The notes beneath the pieces were generated by a model. It had not been told where the DNA came from. It searched no databases and worked only from the letters and a program-made list of their open reading frames with translations. 64,000 bases of DNA from Pseudogymnoascus destructans. Taxonomy: Eukaryota; Ascomycota; Leotiomycetes; Thelebolales; Thelebolaceae. The position numbers and the translations under genes are program-made. Every line of letters begins with the position of its first letter. The first letter of the stretch is position 1. The DNA is taken from contig NW_020167550.1 in assembly GCF_001641265.1 (NCBI RefSeq), forward strand, positions 179,866 through 243,865, written 5' to 3'. Positions 32,301 through 42,800 of the stretch are shown piece after piece.

Positions 32301-33067
32301 AGACTGAGCGATTCAATGCAGAGCTCGAACGCTACTTGCGAGCTCATGTGAACTATCTTCAAGACAATTGGGTTTCATACTTGTGCATGGCGGAGTTTGC
32401 TGCCAACAGTTTGCCATCAGATGCAACCAAGACAAGTGCGTTTTTTGCGAACAAGGGCTATAAACCAAGAATGAGCTTCGATACAGAGCAGCAAGCATAT
32501 CACGAAGCCAAACAAGAGCACAAGAACATAGCTCAGACCATGGCAAAGGTTTGGGAGTTTCTGCAGGATGAAATCACGCCCTCGCAAGCAAAAATGGAAC
32601 ATTTCGCGAACAAGAAAAGGAAACCTGCACCACGCTATCAAGTGGGAGACAGAGTATGGCTTTCAACTCGAAATATAAAGACACAGAGGCCATCAAAGAA
32701 GCTAGACCACAAGCAAGTGGGACCTTTTGAAATTCTAGAGCGAATTGGGCAAGTTGCATATCGGCTCAAACTTCCAAACAGCATGAAGATTCATCCAGTA
32801 TTTCATGCCAATCTATTAAGACTTGACTCGAATGATGCAATTGAAGGGCAGCAACAGGAGCCAGAGCCTCCAGTCATTGTCAATGGCGAAGAGGAGTGGG
32901 AAGTGGACGAAATCCTCGACTCAAAAGTTATTCGAAAGAAGCTTTTCTACAAGGCAGCTTGGAAGAACTATCCACCAGATGAGACATGGTATACTGCAGA
33001 GAGCTTTGAAAATTCTCCAGAAGTTACCCAAGCATATCACAGAAAATACCCTCAGAAACCAAAATGA
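29366..33067 (+). pseudogene. Ty3 element 1 Pol with chromodomain, broken
   Basis: Protease motif reads HALINTGATGGNFI: the catalytic Asp is Asn. Reverse transcriptase is well kept (GGLRFCVDYRKLN, KLDIRHAFNRIR, AYMDDILIYSATR), then loses frame near 30826. A segment of RNase H at about 30945-31130 is inverted. The later part (VLHPVAYFSKKLAPAECNYE) meets TGA at 31377 (EFLS*YNFQIIYRPG). Integrase has the HHCC zinc region (HPGAGKMQRVMKQHYYW ... CHSCRRSK), the core (MDIPMDFVTGL; STAFHPETDGQTERFN) and a TGA near 32153 (QLLL*HVWKHHG). The C-terminus carries a chromodomain (WEVDEILDSKVIRKKLFYK, PPDETWYTAES), which in chromoviruses steers integration to marked chromatin. It is non-functional as it stands. 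Confidence 0.85.
30945..31130 (-). other. Inverted RNase H segment inside Ty3 element 1
   Basis: On the minus strand this piece reads TRKDQIFEWTHACQTAFELL, then after a one-base shift RHFDRNKTAYVEADSSDFIS. That is the RNase H N-terminal block which should lie on the plus strand just before DDQGVLHPVAYFSKK. The flanking pol sequence is in the normal orientation. Confidence 0.8.
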
Positions 33068-33150
33068 GAGCTGGAGACAATTGTTTTTTTTTGAAAATGG
33101 GATTTCTTGATCAGGAGATCAACTCTGGAGTAGGGGGGGGGTAGTGTTAT

Positions 33151-33221
33151 ACAACACTTCAAACGCTTATAGAGAAAGCTGTCAGACTTGATGATAGGCT
33201 TTTTGAAACTATCAATGACTC
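33151..33221 (+). pseudogene. Short Ty3 Gag fragment
   Basis: Encodes TLIEKAVRLDDRLFE, similar to the ALIEHTVRIDNRLYEF block of the Gag of Ty3 element 2. It is joined directly to a Copia fragment, so it marks a recombination junction. Confidence 0.5.
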
Positions 33222-33765
33222 AAGTGCACCAAGATACTGTTCTATCCTCCTACGGACCTCGCAAAGACCTAACAGGCACTGCAAGGGAGTGGCATAATCG
33301 AATGGGCCACATTAATCAAAACGCAATAAGGAAGCTCCAAGAGAAGACCCAAGGGGTTATTGTCACAGACATGGATTCGTACGACACTAACTGCGAAGTC
33401 TGCCGCCTTACCCATGCTACAAAAAGGTCTCCCGAAGATCTACACCACGGTCACAGATCCCTTATGAGAAGGTGCACCTAGACCTTATCCAGATGCCAGA
33501 AGCGTACGATGGTAGCACACAGGCCCTACACTTACAGTGTGATTTCTGCCGCATGAACCATGTCTACACCATTAAAGACAAGAGGCAAGGCACAGTCCTA
33601 CAAACAATTAAGGACTTTGTAAGCTACGTACGGAGACGATGGGGTTATAAGGTAAAGATCTTCTTCCTTGATGGTGAGAGATCACTTGGAGATGAATGGG
33701 ATGCATGGATTGCAGATGAAGGATACGAAGTGCAGCTTACACCCCTGCACACTTCCGAATGTAAT
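33222..33765 (+). pseudogene. Copia integrase fragment (second copy)
   Basis: Matches 25660-26190 of the Copia element: REWHNRMGHINQNAIRKL, CEVCRLTHAT, a frameshift near 33430, then LDLIQMPEAYDGSTQAL and FFLDGERSLGDEWDAW. It ends at YEVQLTPLHTSE, where an LTR-like unit begins. Its CGTACG hexamers at 33378, 33503 and 33627 align with those of the main copy despite other substitutions. Confidence 0.82.
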
Positions 33766-34671
33766 GGTGGGTGCACCAGATGTGAAAATCTAGCCACCCA
33801 AGGAAGGGATGATTTTACTAAGACAACACACTGTCTTAGAAAACAGAGCCAAAGGGTCGTAGCTTAGACTATTCCACAATGCAGCAATCAGGTGTATGAT
33901 GTAGTGGAGTGGTTTAGACAAGTTGTAACAAATGTTGAGTCTGAGAACTCAGGGATAAGTCAGAGGTTAGCACCTCACTGACTTTTCAGAAACAAGGAGT
34001 AACAAGATCAATGCTTGGAAGCTTGGAAAAGACGTGGAAGTATGTGATAGTCGATTTACTGTATTGTCTGCTTGCCCTTTCTTAAGGAAAGGGCAATCCT
34101 ATTTATGCTAAAGGAGTGTAGTTCTCTCATTTTCCAAGACTTTCCATGACTAACCAGGCTTGGTAACTGTAGTCGATGTAAGAGAATCCCATAGAACCAT
34201 CTCCTAGGTACGTAGCCTATAGAAAGTGAAATGAGGTCCAAGGTCAGAGTACCCCTATAGACAAATTATGTCATAACTTAACCAATCTTGTGGGTAACTA
34301 AGGAGCGATGACATGTAATGAATCATAGAGGGTTGTAGAAGCTTTTGGAGCTATCGTTCATGTTCCTAGGCCTCTAGTTGATAGAGATATGTCATGTGGT
34401 AGTATTAGCCCAGTAACTAAGGAGTGATGTCATGTAATGAATCATAGAGGGTTGTAGAGATATGCTATGTGGTAATATCGGCCCAGTAACTAAGGAGCAA
34501 TGACGTGTAATGAATCATAGAGGGTTGTAGCAATCGTTGAGTAGTATTGCTCTTGTTGTTGGTGTGATAAGCCAAAATATGTATAGTGACTTGTAGGTTT
34601 GAGGAGGAGATTTCTAAGTTTGCTCTTGAGTTTGATAGCAAATTGAGTGCAACGAATGTCAGTATGACAGA
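33766..34671 (+). repeat. Unclassified LTR-like unit 'A' (about 906 bp, TG...CA)
   Basis: Runs from TGTAATGGTGGGTGCAC to ACGAATGTCAGTATGACA. Partial copies occur at 59078-59277, 59278-59788 and, inverted, 62468-63099, which define both ends. Three imperfect direct repeats of GTAATGAATCATAGAGGGTTGTAG lie at about 34310-34530. It has no coding capacity. A solo LTR is the simplest reading, but no internal region is seen in this window. Confidence 0.65.
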
Positions 34672-34755
34672 TCCTCGACTGAGCGGAACGAGCTATGAGT
34701 CGAGATAACTGTGTATAGAACTTGTTCATAAAATGTCTCTTGTGTGAGAATATAA

Positions 34756-35304
34756 TCATATTATAGGTATTAACGTACATAATTCTGGTAATAATCTGGT
34801 AATCCTTACTTGTTGAGGTTTCATTTGATTGATTCGCATTTGATAGAGACTATCCTTACCCATCTGTGACTTCTTTTTGCAAATGTCTGATGCAAGATGT
34901 GTTGCCATAGACTTTGGTCCAGCAGACTTGATTGCAGGATGCATAAAGGCCTTCGAACAATAAGTACAAATAACACATGGTTCTCCAGAAAGCCGGTCTG
35001 CTCCTTGGTGATAACTTCTCCAGTATTGAGAACTCCGGTTGGTTGAATCCCATGTAATCTTCGTAAGGAGTTTTGTAGTATGATCTGAGTGTTGTTCATA
35101 CCATCGTGATAGCTTCCACCACTCAATGAATATATCGTGTGTATCCTTAGTCCATTTGATGAATTGGTTTAATTTGCCAATATATTTAAGGCCTGCAGGG
35201 ACTTGATTTAATGAGGATAGTCGTTGAGAAGATGGAAAAGAGTCTGAGAATACATCTGCAATAGGATTGTCAGAATCAAACAACTCTGAGTATTGAGATG
35301 ACAT
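34756..35304 (-). pseudogene. hAT transposase N-terminus, copy 2
   Basis: From ATG 35304 it matches exon 1 of copy 1 (BED finger CVICTYC ... THLASDIC) with scattered substitutions. It runs through the exon-1 donor and then ends at the element truncation near 34672. No catalytic residues remain. Confidence 0.8.
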
Positions 35305-35463
35305 TTGGCAAATTGCTCGATTATCAGAAGCTTACCAGAAGTCTGGCTATGATGAAGTACTTAAATTTATCTATAGCCCCTATTCGCGTTGGAAAACCAG
35401 GTACTCTGGCGCTATAACTTTAGCAACTCAAGTTCTCCTCTACTCTAGCTCCAGGAACAACAT

Positions 35464-36922
35464 ATCCTGTGCAGCTGATACCTTAGCCCACTTTTCCTTA
35501 TCAAACTTCTTAGAGTAGACAAGTAAGAACGCCTCTTTGAAGCTAGAACTATGAGTGGATACTTGCAACCATCCATTGTTGACAAGATTGTAAGACTTTG
35601 TGTACCACTGCGCTGTTACGGCTATAGTAACATGATGTCATGGTTACAGGGCCAGGGCCTAGTAACGTGATGTGTGAGTCACAGTGGGAAGGGGTAGGCT
35701 GCCATGTGACGGGGCTAATGGATAGTTGCAGAAACTAGTGGATATTGGATAGTTGAGCTATCCACGAACTATCCTGAATATCTAGCTATCCGCCAACTAT
35801 CCAGATTACCCATGAGGCATGACGCCACTATATAAGTAGATAGTATTTCCTTAGATAGGAGCTTCGTGCTCAACTCAATATAGTATTCTTTACAATACTG
35901 TAACGTGTTACTTGGAAAGCCTTTGTGTCTAATCCCCTGCCTCCTCTGTCAAGTCAACCTTATGCAAGAAACCTCTGTGTCTTCTATCGTTTAGAAGTCA
36001 GCATTACATGAGCAGGTCCTGGTAATTGGGCCCACTTTCCAAACTGCCTGCTCGTACAAACAGAAATATTAATGTGGTGGAATAACCTCGTGAAAAGTGC
36101 TATAATAAACAATTAGTATTGCCAGAAGATTGCTAGGATGATCAGAGACGTACCCTTCCTCTACGGCATATACTCAAAGAGATGCTCAGGGTTCTTTCTC
36201 AGCTTTCCAGCCTTTCTCGTATATGAGTGGATACAGCTATCCCAGAAATGTTGCCACTTGCGGAAATTGGACTCTTCATGGGCCTATCAACTATTAGTAT
36301 CACCAGAAGATTACCAGATTATGAGGTAGCATACATCAATGTGTGCTTGAGTTAAGAGAGCCTGGATGCTAGCAATCTCTTCTTGGAAAGCTCATCTGGT
36401 AGAACAGCCTCATCATTTAAAATATCGTCGCACCATAACATAAGCTCCAACTCCAAATCGTCTTCAACCTCAGTCCTCCCATTCGCTGTTATGATCGTCA
36501 TCGATTGGGATACTTGAGATACCCTCAAATGCAGCAAGCTCAGACAGAAGTTGTGGCAGAGTAGATGGTGGGGCTTGTGGAGAAGAAGAAGAGGCGCTAA
36601 TATTCTTGACTTTCTGATTTGCAATGCAAGATGCATGGGTACCCTTCTCAGTCCTGTTTATAGTTAGATTGAGGCTACCAGAGATTACCAGAAGGAACTT
36701 ACCGAACACAAATATCTGTAGACGTGTCTTGTCTTCAGTAGAGGCAGCGATATACTTTGCAGACTTATATAACTTCTTTAAGTAGTAGCTCAGATCAGCA
36801 TGGTCAGCCTTGAGTGCTAAGTGAACAGCCTTCTCATCTTCAGTAAGGTTGGAGATGCAGTTGCGAGCTTTGATAGTATTCACATTAGTGGAGAGTTCTT
36901 CAGGTGCCTTGAGTTTCGCCAT
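35464..36922 (-). pseudogene. hAT accessory gene, copy 2, interrupted by a solo LTR
   Basis: Homologous to 15525-16676, start ATG at 36922. Compared with copy 1, about 24 bp before the first intron are lost (ending KTRLQ...), the DDDHNSEWED block is shortened, and a one-base change near 36375 shifts the frame. The late exon is split by the solo LTR at 35614-36009. Its lesions differ from those in copy 1, so an intact ancestor can be inferred. Confidence 0.65.
35614..36009 (-). repeat. Solo LTR (396 bp), related to Ty3 element 2
   Basis: TGTTACGGCTATAG...AGCATTACA, inserted in the second hAT copy. Flanking 5-mers TGCGC (35609-35613) and TGAGC (36010-36014) are a target duplication with one change; copy 1 shows the empty site. 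Its right half matches the reverse complement of the Ty3 element 2 LTR (for example GCCACTATATAAGTAGATAG), while the U3 part differs. Confidence 0.8.
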
Positions 36923-37317
36923 ACTAAACACATGATTAGCAGAAGATCGCCAGAAGTTCTGGCTATAGAATCAAGATAATAAACTTACTTGAAGTCCTAG
37001 TGAAGAGGTAAAGGTGCAAAAGGGAAGAAGAATGTGTAGATTGGAGAGTAACCAAGGAAGGTGGTTCTAAGGTCGTGGTTATTTTGAAGTTGCAAACAAA
37101 AATATTCGTGAAGGAATATTCACCTACAAAGAATTACTGTTCCAAAAACAACACCACAATGCGCACCTTCATATAAAACACATACCTTTCAACCTCTACC
37201 TCTTTTCTATACTCTTTTTCTGCAATATTCTTCCTACAAACTCACTGTAAGTACACATATCTTTTGATCTACTCTTTGTCTTGTGTTTACTTCACTAACT
37301 CACCTTGATATTAGCAA

Positions 37318-37942
37318 ATGGCTCCTACCAAGCAAACTGCTAGGAGATCAACTGGCGGCATAGCACCAAGGATGCCACTTGGATTACGGGCTGGCTCTGG
37401 GCTTGGTGGAAAGGGAAAGGAAAAGGCCGTGGGCACAGCAAGAAAAGCTCCAGTTCGCTCATCTCAAGCTAGCAACAATCATGCTCAGAAGGCCACGTGC
37501 TGTGCAAAGTCTGGTAAGAGGATTACCAGAGGATTACCAGAACTCTCTAATAAACATATAGGCACCAAGGCTCTCCACGATATCAGAAGACAGCAACTTG
37601 ATACTAGCCTAATTATCCCAAAGCTCCCATTCCAGCGTCTTGTTAGGGAAATCGCAGAAGACTTCAAGTCCAATCTTCGCTTCCAGCAATCTGCTATCCT
37701 AGCTCTTTAGGAAGCTGCTGAATGCTTCCTCATTCGAGAATTTGAGAGTATGATGTTTAAACATAGTGACAGGGACATACTAACAGTTATAGTGACAAAC
37801 CTCCTCACTATTCATGCGAAGAGAGTGACAATTCAGACAAAGGGTATGATATTGGTTCAGCGTTTGCAGGATATGATGTTTAATCATAGAGCTGTGGGCT
37901 TAATCGATGGAAATGTCTCTCACCCAGGAATGAAGGTCAGAT
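37318..37942 (+). pseudogene. Histone H3 variant, copy 2 (premature stop)
   Basis: Start ATG 37318 (APTKQTARRSTGGIAPRM). The same two introns as copy 1 are present. A TAG at about 37708-37710 replaces Gln in ALALQ-type helix sequence (reads ILAL*EAAEC), a C-to-T change. Lys4 is kept and Arg is again present at position 9. Other changes are spread along the gene. It is probably inactive. Confidence 0.82.
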
Positions 37943-38246
37943 GAGTTCTGGCAACCTTCTGGTAACCTGGTACCTAAAGGCCAAAGGTTATAGTGTGGAA
38001 TAGGACATCAACAATATGGGAATGGAGTTATGGAGTTATGGCGTCTTCATCAATGAAGTCGCGCCCCGTTTTTAACATAAGTAACGGCTAATCAAACACG
38101 TGATATAACTGAGTTGCCAAGACCCATACTAGGTACTCAGCAAGTGAGTAATCCTCATTCAACAATACTCGGGACATGAGTGAGTAACTCAGCTGGGTGA
38201 GTAAAAATTCTACTACTCAATTCGTGAGTACCCAGTGCGCAGCCTA

Positions 38247-38738
38247 CCTGCTGCTGTGACTGGGCTTGAATAGCCTCAAAGGCTGTTTGCAGCTGCTCTA
38301 GTGCCCGTATATGCCCCATAGTAAGGGCATCCTGGCCTTCAGAATACTCAGTCAGTATCTGGAGGGCATCCTGGGCCTCCTTTGCCGTAGTCGCAGGCTG
38401 CTCAGCTGCTCAGGCTGCTCATCCTCTTTGTCACCATTTTTAGAGTTCTGATGCCCAAGTTGCCCCTCTATTATCTCCTCAAGTAGTTCTTCATCGGTAG
38501 TCTGTCCTTCTACCGCTCCAGCCTCTTCCACAGGGTTTAGAAAGTTTGAAATAGCCATTGAGTCTGTAATTGATGCTATAGTTATCGCTTGGTTATAGAG
38601 TTCTTGTATTCCAGTAGGTATCGTTATTGTCGGAAGGCTAATTGGATTTGAAACCTCTGTATTCCAAGCACGAATAATCCAGCGAAGAGCAAGTCGAAGA
38701 TTCATAAGTTTCTGTGGATCTTGATTTGAATCGATAGT
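38247..38738 (-). pseudogene. pogo transposase, C-terminal part
   Basis: Minus-strand sequence reads LRLALRWIIRAWNTEVSN directly continuing the part at 45738 across the Ty3 insertion, then a Glu- and Gln-rich C-terminal tail (ATTAKEAQDALQILTEYSEG, LEQLQTAFEAIQAQSQQQ). It is cut by the right end of the second hAT copy at 38246. Confidence 0.75.
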
Positions 38739-39213
38739 TGTAACGCTGACTTCTAAACGATAGAAGACACAGAGGTTCTCTTGCGTAAAGGTTTACTTAT
38801 CAGAGGAGGCAGGGGATCAGACACAAAGGCTTCAAGTAACACGTTACTAGTATATAACAAATACTGTATTGAGTTGAGCACGAAGCTCCTATCTAAGGAA
38901 ATACTATCTACTTATATAGTGGCGTCGTGCCTAGTGGACTCTTGGGAACTCACTCGAGTCCTCGGAGTCCTGGACTCTTAGGACTCTTCTCATCATCCTG
39001 CGAGTCCGTCACATGCCTAGTGGACTCCTGGGAACTCACTCGAGTCCTCGGAGTCCTGGACTCTTAGGACTCTTCTCATCATCCTGCGAGTCCATCACGT
39101 GATACTTTCGGAACTACTATTCCCCGCTGCCCCTCCAGGTACCAGGGCCGGTCTCATGCGACCTCCCTCCTTCCTGTCCTGTAGTTGGCCAGCCTTCTTG
39201 TTCCATCGTAACA
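38739..39213 (-). repeat. LTR of Ty3 element 2 (3' LTR by element orientation)
   Basis: 475 bp, TGTAACG...CGTAACA on the plus strand. It contains two tandem copies of an 85-bp GC-rich block (CCTAGTGGACTC...) and the polypurine tract lies next to it. Confidence 0.92.
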
Positions 39214-39261
39214 CTCGCTCCCTTCCCCTCGGCATTCGTCTCGAATCCTATAAGTACGTCC

Positions 39262-39876
39262 ATGTCCCCGGGACTCTGCTGCTCCTCAGCGAGTCCTTCA
39301 ACATGCAACATGCCTACTGACACTGCCCGCAAACTCCAGGAACGCAACGATCTTGTCCGTCGAATAAAGAACCACGGATACGAACTACCCGAAATGGATT
39401 CTTGCTCGAACTGCGTGAGGCGAAACGTTACTTGCGTGTCGTCTCCAAATGATTCACGGCGGTGCGCCGAGTGCGTTCGTCGCAACTTGAAAGAAAAGTG
39501 TGACTGTATGGGTCCTGAGCATCCCGACTGGGTGAAGCTCGAACGAGAGGAGGATCGCCTGGATCGCAAAGAGGAAGAAACCCTTTCGAAGTTACTTCGT
39601 CTGCGGAAGCAGAAACGCCTCATCCGAACCCGTGGTAAAGATATGCTCCGGCGAGGTTTGAAAACCCTCGACGAGCTTGATGCGGCAGAGGAGGCCGAAC
39701 GTGTGGCTGCTGAGAAGCGTGACGCTGTTGAGGCTGAGGAACAGGCAGTTAGCGCTGCCTCCTCGTCTGTGACCGGGACCCCCACTTCCTCCAATCCACT
39801 GGCCTACTCCCCTGCATCTTGGGATCAATGGCTGGCGGATGGCGGCGTCGATATTCCTCCAGCAGTTCTTTGCTGA
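39262..39876 (+). CDS. Antisense zinc-binding ORF in Ty3 element 2
   Basis: The plus-strand frame runs opposite to gag-pol and lies between the 3' LTR and the end of pol, overlapping the last 128 bp of pol antisense. ATG at 39262 (or 39310). It has a Cys-rich segment, CSNCVRRNVTC then RRCAECVRRNLKEKCDC, spaced like a zinc-binding module, followed by a long charged coiled coil (EREEDRLDRKEEETLSKLL; DELDAAEEAERVAAEKRDAV) and a Ser/Thr-rich tail ending ASWDQWLADGG. It is intact at about 204 aa. Function is unknown; an accessory antisense gene of the element is the best reading. Confidence 0.65.
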   Translation: MSPGLCCSSASPSTCNMPTDTARKLQERNDLVRRIKNHGYELPEMDSCSNCVRRNVTCVSSPNDSRRCAECVRRNLKEKCDCMGPEHPDWVKLEREEDRLDRKEEETLSKLLRLRKQKRLIRTRGKDMLRRGLKTLDELDAAEEAERVAAEKRDAVEAEEQAVSAASSSVTGTPTSSNPLAYSPASWDQWLADGGVDIPPAVLC

Positions 39877-42800
39877 TGTTCCTTGTTGGTTCCCACGAAT
39901 TATCCGTAGGTTCGTAATTTTCCCATTTTATCAAAAACTCTTCTCGACGTCCTACTAACCTTCTGTCTAGGATCGCTTTGACCTCATATTCGATTATCTC
40001 ATTCTCGGGTTGGAGTTCGGTGTCGGTCGCAATTGGGGTATTTCCTCTTGCTGGTTCCAGTAGTGAGACATGAAATAGCGGGTGTAGTCTAGACTTCCTG
40101 GGTAGCTGCAGTCTGTAATTAACTGAGCTGACTTTGTTCAATATTTTGAATGGTCCCAATTTCTTGAAGTCCAACTTTGTGCTTGGTCGTTTCGTTTTGA
40201 TATGTTTCCGGAGTAGGTATACTTTATCCCCCTCCTTGAAGGCAGGTTCCATACTGCGCTTCTTGTTTGCGTATGCGGCGGATCGTTCATTTAAGAATTG
40301 GATGTCCGTCGCAAGTTGTTCGTGGAACGATTTCAGTTGTTCCACCACGATCAGGGCTTGTTCAGCTCGTGATTCATCTGGTCTTGGTTGCCTATATGCT
40401 TCTGGCTGGTAGCCATAATTGGCAAAGAACGGTGAGACTTTCGTTGCTTCTGTCATCGCGCTGTTATATGCAAACTGTGCGATGGGTAAGATCTGAACCC
40501 AGTTATCCTGTTGATGATTGACATAGCTTCGCAGGTACTGTTCAAGGGTCTGATTTAATCTTTCTGTTTGGCCGTCTGTCTGGGGATGAAAAGCTGTTGA
40601 CAGCTTATGATTTGTTCCCAGTAGCGCCATCAATGATTTCCAGAATTTCGAAGTAAAGAGCTTGTCTCTATCTGAGATGATTTCTTCTGGCATCCCATGA
40701 TCGGCTAATATGACTCGAATGAAGGTATATGCGAGCGCCTCGGCGTCGCTAGCTTCTAGATATGGTATAAACTTCCCATATTTCGTGAGTCTTTCCGTGA
40801 TGACGAGGATAGAGTCGTATTCTATTCCTGTTAACGGGTCCTTGGAGGGTGGAAGCTTGACGATGAAGTCCAAAGCTATTGATTTCCACGCTCCTTTTGG
40901 TACTGGTGTCGACTTGAGTTGTCCGTATGGCAGATGCCTATTGGATTTTGACTTGCTGCAAATGTCGCACTCTCTTACCACTGTCTCTACCTGCTTCCTC
41001 ATACCTGGGAAGTAGTAGTGTCGAGTGATTCGTTCGAAGGTTCGTGTTACTCCCTGATGACCGTGTGCTGGTAACGAGTGTTGTTCTTGCACCAGCGGGC
41101 GTCTCATTTGACTTGGGACATACACTAACCCTTTGTATCGAATCAATCCTTGTTCGTCGATGGTGAAGTCGCCTTCGACTTTGGACAAGACTCGCTTGGC
41201 GCATTCGTCTGTTGCGTAAGCTTTCTTGAGTCTTTCCTCGAGTTCTGTATCTTCGATGACTGAGATCGTCGCTAGTAACTCGTTGTACTGTATTCCTGCA
41301 TCTGTTTTCTTCAGAATTGCTCTAGGTCTTTCTTCCTTTGGGCCGGCGTAGTCGGTCCGTCTGCTGAGAGCATCTGCTCTTGCATTCTCGGAGCCCTTGC
41401 GATAGGTTATCGTGAAGTTGTAGGCTGCGAGGGTTTCTGCCCAGCGGACTTGTCTGCGGTTTAAAACCTTGGTCGTGGTGAAGTATATGAGGTTCTTGTG
41501 ATCCGTCCATACCTGCACAGGGTAGGTGGGTCCCTCAAGATATACTCGCCACTGCTCAAAGGCAACGACAATAGCCAGTAGCTCCTTGTCGTGGATGTCG
41601 TAATTGAGTTCCGCGGGTGACAGTTTCCTAGAGTAGTACGCGATTGGTTTGAACTTACCGTTCTCGTCTGGTTGATTCAGACATGCTCCAATTGCGAAGT
41701 CAGAAGAGTCCGTTTCGAGGATGATCTTCTTTGCAGGGTCAAATGTAGCAAGGATAGGTGCTTCCGTGAACTTCGTCTTAAGTTCCTGGAAAGCAGCCTC
41801 TGCCTTGTCCGTCCATTTGAATTCGAGATCCTTTCTGGTAAGCTCCGTGAGTGGTTGAGCTACCTTGGAATATCCCGAGATGAATCTTCGGTAGAAGTTG
41901 GCGAAGCCTAGGAAGGCTTGCACTTCCTTGACCGTGGTCGGTGTTGGCCATTCCAACACTGCCGTTACTTTTGCTTGGTCCATCTTGATGCCGTGCATTC
42001 CGATAATGTAACCCAAGAATTCGACTTGGTTTTTATGGAACTCGCACTTCTCTGGTTTGAGGAGTAAGCTGTACTCCTTTAGTTTCTTCAGGACGAGTTT
42101 GACATGCTTGACATGCTCCTCCTTGGTTGCTGAATACACCAGGACATCGTCTAGGTAGACAATGGTAAAGATGTCTAAGTATTCGTGCAAAGCATCATTC
42201 ATCAGTCGTTGCATAGATGCGGGTGCGTTTGTTAGCCCAAAGGGCATGACTTGATACTCGAATAGGCCATAGCGGGTGCGGAATGCTGTTTTCCACTCTT
42301 CCCCAGCCTTGATTCGGATCAGGTTGTATGCTCCTCGCAGATCTAGCTTACTGAAGATCTTTGCTCCTTGAAATCTATCGTGTAGTTCGTTGATTAACGG
42401 CAGGGCATACCTGTCCTTGATTGTGATGTTGTTCAATGCTCGATAGTCCACACATAACCGTAGGGAGCCGTCTTTCTTTGGTACGAAAAGCACCGGACTT
42501 CCTGCTGGTGATGTGGATGGTCTGATGAATCCTTTCGCTAGGTTATCATCGATGTACTCCTTAAGTACCTTCAGCTCCTTTTCCGATAGCTGATATATTG
42601 GTCCGAACGGTGGACTCTTGTCTTTCTCCAAAGGTATCTCGTGATCCCATGGTTGGTGCTTAGGAAGCGCCTCGTTCTTAGGGCCTTCCTGGAATAATTG
42701 CTCGTATTCCTTGTACTCCACCGGTATACTCGTCGGTGAGGATGCCTGGGCTAGGTCATCGAGCTCGGAGGTTGCACATAACTCCTTCCGGCCCTGGGAG

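Larger units (their letters stand above)
27444..33150 (+). mobile_element. Ty3 (gypsy) chromovirus-type element 1, degraded
   Basis: A 5' LTR, gag with a CCHC knuckle, pol in protease-RT-RNase H-integrase order and a C-terminal chromodomain are recognisable. The polypurine tract (GGAGTAGGGGGGGGG) is at about 33127-33141, and the 3' LTR begins TGTTA at 33145 but is cut at once. Pol is broken by frameshifts, two stops and an internal inversion. Confidence 0.88.
34672..38246. mobile_element. hAT transposon with histone H3 gene, copy 2, left-truncated
   Basis: Sequence homologous to about 14775-18013 of copy 1, ending with the same right terminus (AGTGCGCAGCCTA at 38234-38246). The transposase catalytic and C-terminal parts are missing; unit A abuts the break at 34671/34672. 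It contains a solo LTR (35614-36009), broken accessory and histone genes, and lies against a pogo transposase gene on its right. Confidence 0.85.
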
